From assembly GCA_044224925.1 (NCBI GenBank), contig JBGAJM010000007.1, positions 1-64,000 of the forward strand: 64,000 nt of DNA, read 5' to 3'. Position numbers and translations under genes: made by a program. The stretch is from Kapaibacterium sp044224925 (GTDB lineage: Bacteria; Bacteroidota; Ignavibacteria; Kapaibacteriales; Kapaibacteriaceae). The first letter of the stretch is position 1, and each line of letters begins with the position of its first letter. Positions 52,831 through 61,871 of this stretch are shown here, in pieces. The notes under the pieces are model-generated. The model was given only the letters and a program-made list of their open reading frames with translations, ran no database searches and had not been told where the DNA came from.

Positions 52831-55041
52831 CTACCGCACGAACTCCAGACGGCGGACGAGGCGTTTGCCGTCGGAGAAGCGGACGATGACCGGACCCGGG
52901 ATCGAGACCTCGCAGCGACGTGTGTTCATCACAATGCCGCTCCAGAGCAACTGTCCGCTTGTTGCGAACACATCGGCCGTGCATGGCACGTCGGCACTGA
53001 GCGTGAGCGACCCATCGGCTTCGGTCCACACACGACACCATGATGTGCGCTCTTCATCTGCACTGTGCTCCGCCACGGATGTCGGCACTTGCATCGTGTA
53101 GACGCCATCGCGCGACGTGGCGATCACGGTCCTGTTGGCGAGCATGGCCACATCGGTCACGCGATGACCGTAGGGCAAGGTGTTCGATGCGATCCGTTGC
53201 CAGCCTGTTGATGTATGATAGACGGAGAGCGCACCCGTAGGACCAAGTCCCCAGAGCGTGGAGCGATCGGTGGGATCCTCGCACATCACGTCGACGTCGA
53301 CGCTGTCCGTGCGCTGCCACGTCTCGCCTGCATCGGATGTTGTGAAGAAGACATCAGCCGTTGCCGACAGGATCATCCATACATTCGGATCGGACGGATG
53401 TGCGTGCACATCCCATGACCCTCCGGGCAACTGAGCGGTCTTCCACATATCACCACCATTGCGTGTGATCATCACCATCGACGTGTCGCGTTCGTTCACC
53501 GTCCACGTCATCGTGATCAACCACGTGTTCCGATCGGCACTCGAGATCCAGCAACTCGCTTGTGATGTGCGTGCCTGCACCTGCACGGCATTCACCGTGT
53601 CCCACGTTGCGCCGCCGGTACTGGAATGCACGATGGCCTTCGTATGCAGACCCAACAGGTGGTTGCCGTCGTTCGGATCGACGGTGATCGCATGCCACGT
53701 CGGTGTTGGCGACGCTTGGATCGTCTCCCACGTACGCCCCACATCGGCACTTCGATACAACCATCGCGACGAGCGCACATAGATGGTGGTGAAGGGCGGC
53801 GAGGCGGCAACGGCGCCGACGATGCCTTTGAATGTTGTCGGATCGGGCATGAAGAGACGCTTCGTCCATGTCGACCCACGATCGGTGGTCTCGGCAATGT
53901 GATAGTTCCCGATCACGATCCATCGGTCATCGGACCATCGTCGCACGGATCGTGCGCTGAAGTGCGGGAGACGATGGGCAATGGTGTCCCATGGAGATGT
54001 GGTGGATCGACGCAGGATGAGCTCTCCGTCCGTCGTCGACTTCAACGATCGATCGTCGTGCAGTGCAAGAGCAAGTACACGCTGCTGCATCGTATCAACG
54101 GCCGTGAACGTGAGTCCCCGGTCGACACTGCGATACAAGCGCGAGCCAACGGTCCAGAGCTCGCCATCGTGGTTCGGATGGCGCATCAAGGAAAGGTTGG
54201 GAAGCGTCGTCGATTGTGCAAGTACGTTCGACCAGTTCTTGCAGGCATCGGTGGACCGCCACACGCCGCCATTGGCTGCAGCGATCACCACGTCGCTCTT
54301 GTCATCATCGGCCAGCATGGATGTTGGCATCGGTCCCGTCCACGTCGTCGGCAACCGCAACACCGGCGCATCGTAGGCCGTGCGCACGAAGAAGCCCGTG
54401 GACGACACGGCATACAGTTTCGAAGGGAAGGATGGGCAAGGGGCAAGGAGCGGGGCGTGGACATCGATCGGGACCGCATTCCACGTTTGTCCGCCATCGA
54501 ATGACGTCGACAGCATGTGCACCGTCGGATCGTTGCGTGCATCGTCCCACTCCATCATGCGAATGTTCCGATCGTTCGGATGGGTGACAACGAGTGGCGT
54601 CCACGCCGCGGTGTCGGTGATGCCGTTGCGTGTTTGGATCGGTCCGTACAACGTCGACCATGTTGCCCCGCCATCTGTCGATCTGCGCATCACGGACGTC
54701 GATGTTACCGGATCGACGCCGGGTCCGGCCACTTCCAGTGCGTCCGGCGTTCCCGCCTGCAGACGCATCCACATCGTCATCGACGTCAATGGCTGCTCCG
54801 GTCCTCGCAACCTTGCCTCCCACGTGGCCCCTCCGTCCGTGGACGCATACAGAATGGGCATTCCCCCGCCTCCGAAGCGTGCGGAGGAGTGGAGCACATA
54901 GAGCGTCGACGTATCCCCGCTCGCCATGGCCACATCCGTGGCCGTTACACCATACAGCGTCTTCACGCTCTGCCACTCTTGCGCCTGTGTCACTGCTACG
55001 GCAAACACCAGCGCACATACGGCGAACATCCTGCGATCCAT
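52831..55041 (-). CDS. Secreted BNR/sortilin-like propeller protein
   Basis: 736 residues from the ATG at 55041 with GGAGGT seven bases upstream; signal peptide 1-19. Many Asp-box motifs (STDGGATWEAR, STDGGATWSTL, SFDGGQTWNAV, STGGATWDTV and TSDAGETWQRT) make up one or two large beta-propellers. The end (LTLSADVPCTADVFATSGQLLWSG...IVRFSDGKRLVRRLEFVR) resembles a sorting domain. It sits between a dead cyclase and two live ones. Confidence 0.78.
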   Translation of the reverse strand: MDRRMFAVCALVFAVAVTQAQEWQSVKTLYGVTATDVAMASGDTSTLYVLHSSARFGGGGMPILYASTDGGATWEARLRGPEQPLTSMTMWMRLQAGTPDALEVAGPGVDPVTSTSVMRRSTDGGATWSTLYGPIQTRNGITDTAAWTPLVVTHPNDRNIRMMEWDDARNDPTVHMLSTSFDGGQTWNAVPIDVHAPLLAPCPSFPSKLYAVSSTGFFVRTAYDAPVLRLPTTWTGPMPTSMLADDDKSDVVIAAANGGVWRSTDACKNWSNVLAQSTTLPNLSLMRHPNHDGELWTVGSRLYRSVDRGLTFTAVDTMQQRVLALALHDDRSLKSTTDGELILRRSTTSPWDTIAHRLPHFSARSVRRWSDDRWIVIGNYHIAETTDRGSTWTKRLFMPDPTTFKGIVGAVAASPPFTTIYVRSSRWLYRSADVGRTWETIQASPTPTWHAITVDPNDGNHLLGLHTKAIVHSSTGGATWDTVNAVQVQARTSQASCWISSADRNTWLITMTWTVNERDTSMVMITRNGGDMWKTAQLPGGSWDVHAHPSDPNVWMILSATADVFFTTSDAGETWQRTDSVDVDVMCEDPTDRSTLWGLGPTGALSVYHTSTGWQRIASNTLPYGHRVTDVAMLANRTVIATSRDGVYTMQVPTSVAEHSADEERTSWCRVWTEADGSLTLSADVPCTADVFATSGQLLWSGIVMNTRRCEVSIPGPVIVRFSDGKRLVRRLEFVR

Positions 55042-55139
55042 GTGCACCTCCGTTCCACAACGTGCGACATCGTGTACGAGATCGACAAGGAGGAATATCG
55101 GGAAGGAGGAGGGAGGAGGGAATGATAAAGATCAGGAGT

Positions 55140-55183
55140 TGAGTGACAAGTGACGAGTGACAAATGACAAGTGGCACTTCGTG
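55140..55183. repeat. AGTGACR array with CACTTCGTG module
   Basis: Plus-strand AGTGACA/AGTGACG units, one degenerate (AATGACA), followed by GCACTTCGTGCGA. It lies between cyclase 1 and the BNR gene and, unlike others, does not touch a stop codon. Confidence 0.8.
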
Positions 55184-55186
55184 CGA

Positions 55187-56941
55187 TCACGACCTCTGGA
55201 TCGTCTCTAGCCAATAGGTATTCATCCGGCCTTTGCCTTTGATGTCGATCATACCTCGGAAGGTAGTTACAAGTGACGAGTGACGAGTGACGAGTTCACT
55301 TTGTGGGACACTAGCGTGCGACACTTCGTGGGGAACTGGATTCTGTATTCTTGATTCTGTATTGCTCTTCAGATTCAAAGCCAACGCTTCGGAAACATGC
55401 ACCCGTCCGGCCTCACCTGAACTTTCCATCCGCGACGCAACGTTCACCGTGTCGCCCCATACATCATACTGCATCCGCTCCTTGCCGATAACACCGGCCG
55501 TTACAGGACCACAGTGCATTCCGATGCGGATGAGCACTTCGTGGGACACTTCGTGGGACACTTCGTGGGACACTTCGTGGGACACTTCGTGGGACACTTC
55601 GTGGGACACTTTGATTCGCGACATGTCTAATGCACAAAGTGCGGCGTTGATGACGTTATCAAACGACACACACATATAGCTGTCGCCGATGGTTTTGATC
55701 TTGGTCACGCCATGCTTGGCGCAGATCGTATCGCATTGTGTAAAGACATCATCAAGTAACGCGATGACCTCTTGTGATGACAGTCTGGAAGAGATCTCCG
55801 TAAAGCCAACGATGTCGAGGAAGATGACGGTTGCGTTGTCGTAGTGGTCGTTCACCACCTCGCCCCTTGCCACCCTCTCTGCAACTTCCTTTGGAAGAGT
55901 GGAGTGGAGGACGGCCATGTGTTTGGCATGCTCGCGTTCTCGGGCTTCGATCTCGCGTTGTTTCACTTGCATGGCAAGCTTAGCAGCGGTGTCTTTGCCG
56001 TTGATCTCACCGGTGATGCGTGTGTATTCGTTGTTATGGGTGATGTAGCCTTCAAAGTCGTTCTGACGATGGGCGATGTCGCGCAGGCGCAGATGGATCT
56101 CGGCCAGAGCGTCCGGAAGTGATCGTTGACGTGCAAGCTCCAGCGTTTCCGTCAGCAGGGCCAATGCACGATCATGCTCGGACCTCCGTTCATAGATCAG
56201 AGCCTGATGTTGTGCGTTTGCGATACGTATGCTGAGATTATCGATCGTCATCGACGCCATTGCGTCGAGCATTGCTTGTGCTTCCTCATCCTGGTGCTCG
56301 TGAAGAAGCACCATGACGATGTTACTAGACACGAGTGCAACGCTCCGTTGGTCGTTGCTCTGCAGATGCAGACGGCGTGCTCGGTTGAGATATTCAAGGC
56401 TTCGCGCATGATCATGCATGTGCAAGTACACAGAACCGATGTTGCCGACCATCGCCGCTTCTCCGTCGACACTGCCGATCTCCAAATTGATCTCGAGCGC
56501 ACGCTCATAATGCTCGAGCGCCATTGCAAGATCACCTGTTCCACTGTACACGTTACCAATACTACCCAACAGTTTCGCAACGCTCTCTCGATCCCCAAGC
56601 TCCTCGTGCATTTGTAATGCTCTATGAAAGTGCTCGAGTGCGACCGGGAACGAGCATAGGATGCGGTACACCGTCCCGATGTTGCCCGTCACGGCAGCGA
56701 CCCCCTGTCTGTTTCCAGCGGTCTCATGAAGCTCCAGAGCCCGACGATACGACTCGAGTGCCTCGGAGAATCGCCCCTGAAGTCGCAAGGCCGTCCCGCG
56801 TGTTGCATAGGCGACGGCAATGATCCCGGGATTGTCGGACTGTTCTAACTCGTCGGCATAACGCATGAGTGCATCGGCATCATTGATGCTCATTGCATGA
56901 ACAATGTCTCGATGAACGTCCTGGGCCGATCTCACGCTCAT
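55187..56941 (-). CDS. TPR-containing class III adenylate cyclase 1
   Basis: 584 residues. TPR repeats (about 30-290, ALELHETAGNRQGVAAVTGNIGTVY type) precede a short coiled coil (KQREIEAREREHAKHMAVLHSTLP) and a class III catalytic domain. Metal aspartates are in IFLDIVGFT and TIGDSYM. The transition-state motif is DVWGDTVNVASRMES. Lys in IKTIGD and Asp in QYDVWGD point to ATP as substrate. Two insertions encoded by repeat DNA interrupt the domain: SHEV units before LIRIGMHCGP, and SRIQNP...HEVSH...LVTRHSSLVT before RGMIDIKGKG. Its ATG overlaps the stop of cyclase 2. Presumably cytoplasmic. Confidence 0.88.
   Translation of the reverse strand: MSVRSAQDVHRDIVHAMSINDADALMRYADELEQSDNPGIIAVAYATRGTALRLQGRFSEALESYRRALELHETAGNRQGVAAVTGNIGTVYRILCSFPVALEHFHRALQMHEELGDRESVAKLLGSIGNVYSGTGDLAMALEHYERALEINLEIGSVDGEAAMVGNIGSVYLHMHDHARSLEYLNRARRLHLQSNDQRSVALVSSNIVMVLLHEHQDEEAQAMLDAMASMTIDNLSIRIANAQHQALIYERRSEHDRALALLTETLELARQRSLPDALAEIHLRLRDIAHRQNDFEGYITHNNEYTRITGEINGKDTAAKLAMQVKQREIEAREREHAKHMAVLHSTLPKEVAERVARGEVVNDHYDNATVIFLDIVGFTEISSRLSSQEVIALLDDVFTQCDTICAKHGVTKIKTIGDSYMCVSFDNVINAALCALDMSRIKVSHEVSHEVSHEVSHEVSHEVSHEVLIRIGMHCGPVTAGVIGKERMQYDVWGDTVNVASRMESSGEAGRVHVSEALALNLKSNTESRIQNPVPHEVSHASVPQSELVTRHSSLVTTFRGMIDIKGKGRMNTYWLETIQRS
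55266..55369. repeat. Composite repeat inside cyclase 1, C-terminal site
   Basis: Plus-strand AGTGACR units, GTGGGACACTAGCGTGCGACACTTCGTG and GGATTCTGTATTCTTGATTCTGTATT, all within the open frame. They replace the usual loop of about 15 residues before the last catalytic-domain strand. Confidence 0.88.
55534..55613. repeat. 12-base tandem repeat inside cyclase 1
   Basis: Six to seven near-identical units CTTCGTGGGACA; on the coding strand each encodes SHEV. Placed just before the LIRIGMHCGPVTAG strand. Confidence 0.92.
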
Positions 56942-59076
56942 CCTCCTGTCAGCCAGTGGGTTTGCATTGGGCCTTTGCCTTTGATTTCGATCAACCCCCT
57001 TGGGGTAGTTACAAGTGACGAGTGACGAGTGACAAGTGGAACTTCGTGGGACACGGGGAGAACGCCTTCGGCGCGGGACACTTCGTGCGACACGTTGTGC
57101 GACACTTCGTGGGGAATTGGATTCTGTATTCTTGACTCTGTATTGCTCTTCAATTCAATAGCCAACGCTTCGGAAACATGCACCTTGCCTGGCTCCCCAG
57201 TGGACTCCATCCGAGACGCAACGTTAACGGTGTCTCCCCACACATCATACTGCATGCGTTCCTTGCCGATCACACCGGCTGTCACCGGGCCGCAGTGCAT
57301 TCCGATGCGGAAGAGCACTTCGTGGGACACTTCGTGGGACACTTTGTGGGACACGGAGTGCGACACTTCGTGGGAGATGCTGATGCGCGACATTTCCAAC
57401 GCACAGAGTGCGGCATTGACGACGCTATCGAATGAGACACACATGTAGCTGTCGCCAATGGTCTTGATCTTCGTCACGCCATGCTTGGCACAGATCATAT
57501 CGCATTGCGTGAAGACATCGTCGAGAAGTTCGATCACTTCCTGCGACGACATCGATGATGAGATATCAGTAAAACCGACGATATCGAGGAAGATGACCGT
57601 GGCGTTCTCAAAGTGATCGTTCACGACCTCGTCCCGTGCCACCCTCTCTGCAACATGCTTTGGCAAGGTGGAGTGGAGGACGGCGAGATGCTTCTCGTGT
57701 TCGCGTTCACGGGCATCGATCTCGCGCTGCTTCTCCTGCATGGCGAGTTTTGCGGCGGTCTCCTTGCCGTTGATCTCTTCGGTGATTCGCGTGAATTCGT
57801 TGTTGTGCTCGATGTAGCCGGCGAAGTCGTTACGACGCTGACACAGGTCGCGGAGGGATGCATGGATATTGGCCAGCTCGGACCGGATGGAATGTTGCTG
57901 TGCGATCGCGAGTGCGGCGTTCAACGACTCGACCGCGTCATCCACAAGTCCCTCGGCCGTTTGCACGTTGGCATGGCAGCGCATGCGGCGGCACATGTCG
58001 ATCGGACCTTTTGAAGGAAGTGCATCCATTCGCGCGAGAAGTTCCTTGACCTCCGTTGTCGTTCCAAGCTTCGTCATGGATCGAATGATGGCTCCAAGAA
58101 CTTCAGAGAGATAGGTGATCTCGCCATTCTCGTCATATAGGGCGAGGGCCTCTCTTCCATATGCGACGGCCTGTTCATCCTCTCCTATCAACTCATGCAG
58201 GGCACTGATCGAGGAAAGGTCGCCGGCGAGGCCACTCTTGTCATTCAACTCTCTGTGCAGTGCCTCAGCCTTCATGAACCATGCAAGTGCTGTGGTGTAT
58301 GCACCAAGCAGTCCGTGGATCTTTCCGATGGAGGACGTCGCGAACGCCAGACCTCGTCTATGTCCCATCTCCTCGTAGATCTCCAATGCATGCTGGTAGT
58401 GTTCGAGCGCTGTGGGAAAGTCACTGCTAGTGCCGTAGACATTCCCAAGCAGTCCGTGGGTTTCGGCCATACCACTCGTATCATGAAGCGATTCCTGGAT
58501 CTCCAAGCAACGCCGCAGTCTGTCAAGGGCACCGGGATAGTCGCCGATCATTGTGAGGACACTTGCAAGGTTTGCAGTGATATGACACAGGGAATACGGT
58601 TCGTTGAGGTCTTGGTGGAGATGGATCGCTCGCTCATAGACCTCGAGCGCTTCTTGATCTCTGCCGAGCCTGCGGAGGACATTGCCAATATTGCCAAGAT
58701 ACAGTGCAACACCACTTGTGTTCTCGAGTTCCTCGTACAGACTCATCGACCGTTGAAATGCCTCCAGTGCCTCATGAAATGATCCTTGATTGAAGTGTAC
58801 GATACCAATGTTCCCGACGATGGACGCGACGCCAATCTGATTCGAGATCGCTTCGTGTTTGGCTTGCGCGTGCTGATAGTGCTCCAAGGCCGCGACATTA
58901 TCGCCACGGAGTAGGCATGCATTACCACGGGCTCCGAATGCTCCTGCAAGGGCGAGATCCGTCCCCACAGCCTCAAGCTCCGACGCACATTGTTCGAGCA
59001 TCGGTATATCGTTGCGTCTGTTCGCTTCCCTTGTTGCGGCCACTATCTCTTCGTAGGTACGTCCACTCACGCTCAT
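56938..59076 (-). CDS. TPR-containing class III adenylate cyclase 2
   Basis: 712 residues, first gene of the cyclase operon; its TGA overlaps the ATG of cyclase 1. A longer TPR array (about 30-400) is followed by the same coiled coil and a class III domain with IFLDIVGFTDISS, IKTIGDSYMC and YDVWGDTVNVASRMES, so ATP is the expected substrate. It is a clear paralogue of cyclase 1. Repeat insertions lie at the same two places but differ in sequence (SHEVSHSVSHKVSHEVSHEV; and SRIQNPIPHEVSHNVSHEVSRAEGVLPVSHEV...LVTRHSSLVT). No membrane segment, so TPR contacts may control activity. Confidence 0.88.
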   Translation of the reverse strand: MSVSGRTYEEIVAATREANRRNDIPMLEQCASELEAVGTDLALAGAFGARGNACLLRGDNVAALEHYQHAQAKHEAISNQIGVASIVGNIGIVHFNQGSFHEALEAFQRSMSLYEELENTSGVALYLGNIGNVLRRLGRDQEALEVYERAIHLHQDLNEPYSLCHITANLASVLTMIGDYPGALDRLRRCLEIQESLHDTSGMAETHGLLGNVYGTSSDFPTALEHYQHALEIYEEMGHRRGLAFATSSIGKIHGLLGAYTTALAWFMKAEALHRELNDKSGLAGDLSSISALHELIGEDEQAVAYGREALALYDENGEITYLSEVLGAIIRSMTKLGTTTEVKELLARMDALPSKGPIDMCRRMRCHANVQTAEGLVDDAVESLNAALAIAQQHSIRSELANIHASLRDLCQRRNDFAGYIEHNNEFTRITEEINGKETAAKLAMQEKQREIDAREREHEKHLAVLHSTLPKHVAERVARDEVVNDHFENATVIFLDIVGFTDISSSMSSQEVIELLDDVFTQCDMICAKHGVTKIKTIGDSYMCVSFDSVVNAALCALEMSRISISHEVSHSVSHKVSHEVSHEVLFRIGMHCGPVTAGVIGKERMQYDVWGDTVNVASRMESTGEPGKVHVSEALAIELKSNTESRIQNPIPHEVSHNVSHEVSRAEGVLPVSHEVPLVTRHSSLVTTPRGLIEIKGKGPMQTHWLTGG
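57009..57150. repeat. Composite repeat inside cyclase 2, C-terminal site
   Basis: AGTGACR units, then CTTCGTGGGACAC, GGCGCGGGACACTTCGTGCGACAC and further units, then GGATTCTGTATTCTTGACTCTGTATT. The GGCGCGGGACACT block is identical to blocks in the anti-sigma repeat near 11 kb. Confidence 0.88.
57315..57376. repeat. 12-base tandem repeat inside cyclase 2
   Basis: Five units of CTTCGTGGGACA with variants GGAGTGCGACAC and TTTGTGGGACAC, encoding SHEV, SHSV and SHKV. Confidence 0.9.
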
Positions 59077-59208
59077 TCCCCGTTCCGTTGATCATTGTCA
59101 GTAGCGGCAATATAGCCGCGAACATCGGACGGGAAGCACGGCGGATCCACGAGTGCGGTGTGCGCTCATTCTATATTCTTGATCCTTGATCGGATCATGT
59201 ATTCTTGA

Positions 59209-59742
59209 TCATGTATTCGCTTCAAACATTTCAAACACACTTTCCATGAACTTCTTCTCCACCGCATCGAACTGGGCCTTCGACACCCTGCCGCCTTCCA
59301 AGGCATAGTCGGCCATAGTGCGGATGACGGCGGCGGACTTCTTGTGATCGGTGGCAAAGCGCTTCCACTCTGCGGGGGCGAAGTTCTCGAGACATTGTGC
59401 GAAGCCGAGTGCAGTAAAGGACGCGTCGGTGGAGTCGGTATGCACGAAGAGCGGCATCCACTCTGATTCTTCGTTCATGAGAAAATCATGCACATCTGCA
59501 TGCAGGCGCATCACATCGGCTGTGAGCGCAATGCGTTCTTCTTCGGACAACGTTTGGACGGGCAGGGCCTCGTCAAGCCAGACCGACACTTCGGGTGGTG
59601 TGCGTAGCATGGCCAGACCCATGAAGAACCCTTCCATCACGGGCACACTCCACCCGGCATCAAGGTCTTCGATCAGATCGTCCATTCTATCAGCAAGGGC
59701 AAGGCGCTCGTCAAGGGTCAAGGGGATATGGGATGTGCTCAT
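59209..59742 (-). CDS. UPF0149/YecA-like protein
   Basis: 177 residues from the ATG at 59742. The all-helical pattern, with VMEGFFMGLAMLRTPPEVSVWLDEAL and GFAQCLENFAPAEWKRF, resembles the UPF0149 (YecA/YgfB) family, whose function is largely unknown. No C-terminal zinc (SEC-C) motif is present. No clear ribosome site. Confidence 0.55.
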   Translation of the reverse strand: MSTSHIPLTLDERLALADRMDDLIEDLDAGWSVPVMEGFFMGLAMLRTPPEVSVWLDEALPVQTLSEEERIALTADVMRLHADVHDFLMNEESEWMPLFVHTDSTDASFTALGFAQCLENFAPAEWKRFATDHKKSAAVIRTMADYALEGGRVSKAQFDAVEKKFMESVFEMFEANT

Positions 59743-59787
59743 GGATGCAAAGATGCGAGAAGACATCGCAACATGCACCATCATCCA

Positions 59788-60960
59788 TCATGAGCGCCAT
59801 GGGTAGCCCGCTCCGGTGTGGACAAGAACGAACAGGAGGCGCTGTGCTGCGCGAAGGTCGAACATCGTGTGGTCGAATGGTCGACCATACCACTGCACAA
59901 CCTCATCGTGATCTTCATGTTTTGGATCCATCATTGCCAGCACGAAGCGCGCATAGACATTGATTCCACCGATGTCTTCCGGAGGGACAGCGTTCGCGCC
60001 ATCGATCACCTGAAATGCGTCATGTGGGGGTGTTCTGTCCAACCCGATGACGGAGATGGTATGTCGCCAACCGTCGCCCATGTCGTACTCGTACGCGACC
60101 GTGCTCACACGAGCAAGGCCAAGAGATCCAATGTTCACGAACTTCTCGTCCTTCATCTGCGGCATGTCATCAAAGACCTGCCGATCACCGTAGGGAGTAC
60201 CATTGATCGTGAACAAATGCAAGTGAGAATCATCTCACCCCATGGCAGCTTGGATCACATCATGAAGACGACGAAGTGTGATGTTCGCGGGCACCATCAC
60301 CGTTCGCCAGATCTCCGGTCGTATTCCGTCGAGTGAGATGCGAAGGACCAGCGTGTCGACCTCATGGGCGGCTCGTTTGGCGACAGGTTCACTCTGCATG
60401 ATCGGAGTCGGAGGGGACGGGAGCGGCATCGACAGATCGGATGTCATCGGCGAGCGTGTTGCAACGCCAAGGGTCGATCCTACAAGATCATACGGAGACA
60501 GATACGCTGAACTCGGCTGTCCTTTGCCGGCCGAGTACAGGAAGGAGGACATTCGAATCGCGACGGTGTCGAGTGCTTCGCCCCTGAACAGTTGATATTC
60601 TGAGTCGTCGATGGCGAGTCTCAGCCGACCAAGCATCACGCGTGATGCCGTGGTCGTGAAGGACACTGCGTTGAATGCAGCAAGCTCGGCATCGATCACA
60701 CCGTTTGGCACCCCCACGGCTTCTAGCACAGGACGTAACGCCGCAGCCATCGCGGCGGCTGGATCGCTCTTGAATGAGACGTATGGAACGATCACGCACA
60801 GCAACGTCCGTTCATTCAGTGCAAAGACGATGTGCCGTCGATTGACAACGCGAAGGTCGGCATACCACGCGCCCAACCTTCCGTCCGTAGCGGTGGCCTC
60901 CGTTGCCGGTGCGATCTTCAGTTTCGTGAGCAGCTTCTTTGTGGCGTGGATGGTGATCAT
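59788..60960 (-). pseudogene. DUF6933-PRiA4_ORF3 gene interrupted by an in-frame TGA
   Basis: The first part (start 60960) begins ITIHATKKLLTKLKI...GAWYADLRVVNRRHIVFALN, like DUF6933. It then enters a plasmid pRiA4b ORF-3-like domain: LRISLDGIRPEIWRTVMVPANITLRRLHDVIQAAMG, then TGA at 60235-60237. The same frame continues DDSHLHLFTINGTPYGDRQ...YDMGDGWRHTI...PPEDIGG to a stop at 59788. In the family this point is a conserved Trp (GWxxSHLHxF), so TGG has become TGA. Either a pseudogene, a read-through case or a sequencing error. Confidence 0.8.
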
Positions 60961-60992
60961 GGTGCAATATGGCACCTCCGCTGCACCACTAC

Positions 60993-61871
60993 CTACGGAT
61001 TGACAAAACGATCAATCGTGTCTTTTGCCAGAGAGTCCAAGTCTTGATAGATGGAGTAACGACTACGGCCCGATAGCCGTAGCAATTTTGTCAAGGCGAC
61101 AACATCATCCTTCTGGAGATCGATGTATGCAAGAAAGGGAAGATCGTGCTCTGCAAGCGTGGCCAACTGCTTCGGTGTGTACTGCTCCATTGACACTGGC
61201 GTTGCTCGCTTGATCTTAAGTACTTTCCTGATCAATGATTCCTGCTGATCCTCCAGTGAGCGCTCATCATTTCCATGAACAGTGAACCACCCTTGCTGCG
61301 CATGCTGCCGTGGACTTGACTGTTCAGGATACAATGCCACAGGTAGATCCCAGCCCCATTCATCATAAGAGTTTATCAAGGCATCGTAGTCGTCAGGAGC
61401 GAGGTACTTGGGGTGATACAGTTCATCACTTGACATTGAGATCTTGTTTAGCCGATACGGATTGAGCAGCCATATTCGTGGGGTACTAACGTGTCCTGGC
61501 TCGTCAACAAGTGCAAAGTACAATGCCACGAACAAGTTCTCGGTCCAATCCATTAGTCGTGTAGGCACCCCGTGGTGACGCGCCCAGAATAAATAGTCCC
61601 ATCCTGAGTTGGCTTTGCCTCGTAAACTGATCGCCTTTGACCGGAACTCCCAATACAAGGCCGACTCGACTCCGTCAATATCCGTTGTATCAGCAACATC
61701 TTGACCCGGTAAAGAATTGAGTCGATTCACAAATCGATGAAGTGTTGGCTGCAACTGCCATTCGCGGGTCGCCTGTCCACGAAAGAACACCTCCGTCGAC
61801 TCCTCATTACCAATACACTTCATTGACGCGGCTACAGCGTCAAGGAATCGTTCAATTGTTCCGTACTTCAT
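60993..61871 (-). CDS. FRG-domain protein
   Basis: 292 residues, soluble. FRG motif in VFFRGQATREWQLQPTLHR near residue 29, with the second signature ARHHGVPTRLMDWTENLFVALYFAL near residue 97. This domain is widespread, of uncertain activity, and common in accessory and mobile regions. Its start overlaps the end of the membrane-protein gene by 20 bases, with GAGGGGG upstream, so the two should be made together. Confidence 0.8.
   Translation of the reverse strand: MKYGTIERFLDAVAASMKCIGNEESTEVFFRGQATREWQLQPTLHRFVNRLNSLPGQDVADTTDIDGVESALYWEFRSKAISLRGKANSGWDYLFWARHHGVPTRLMDWTENLFVALYFALVDEPGHVSTPRIWLLNPYRLNKISMSSDELYHPKYLAPDDYDALINSYDEWGWDLPVALYPEQSSPRQHAQQGWFTVHGNDERSLEDQQESLIRKVLKIKRATPVSMEQYTPKQLATLAEHDLPFLAYIDLQKDDVVALTKLLRLSGRSRYSIYQDLDSLAKDTIDRFVNP

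Noticed and set aside
60235..60237. Genome-wide recoding of TGA as tryptophan
   Set aside because: TGA ends many intact genes in the window (for example at 42081, 45515, 50825 and 43830), so it is a normal stop.
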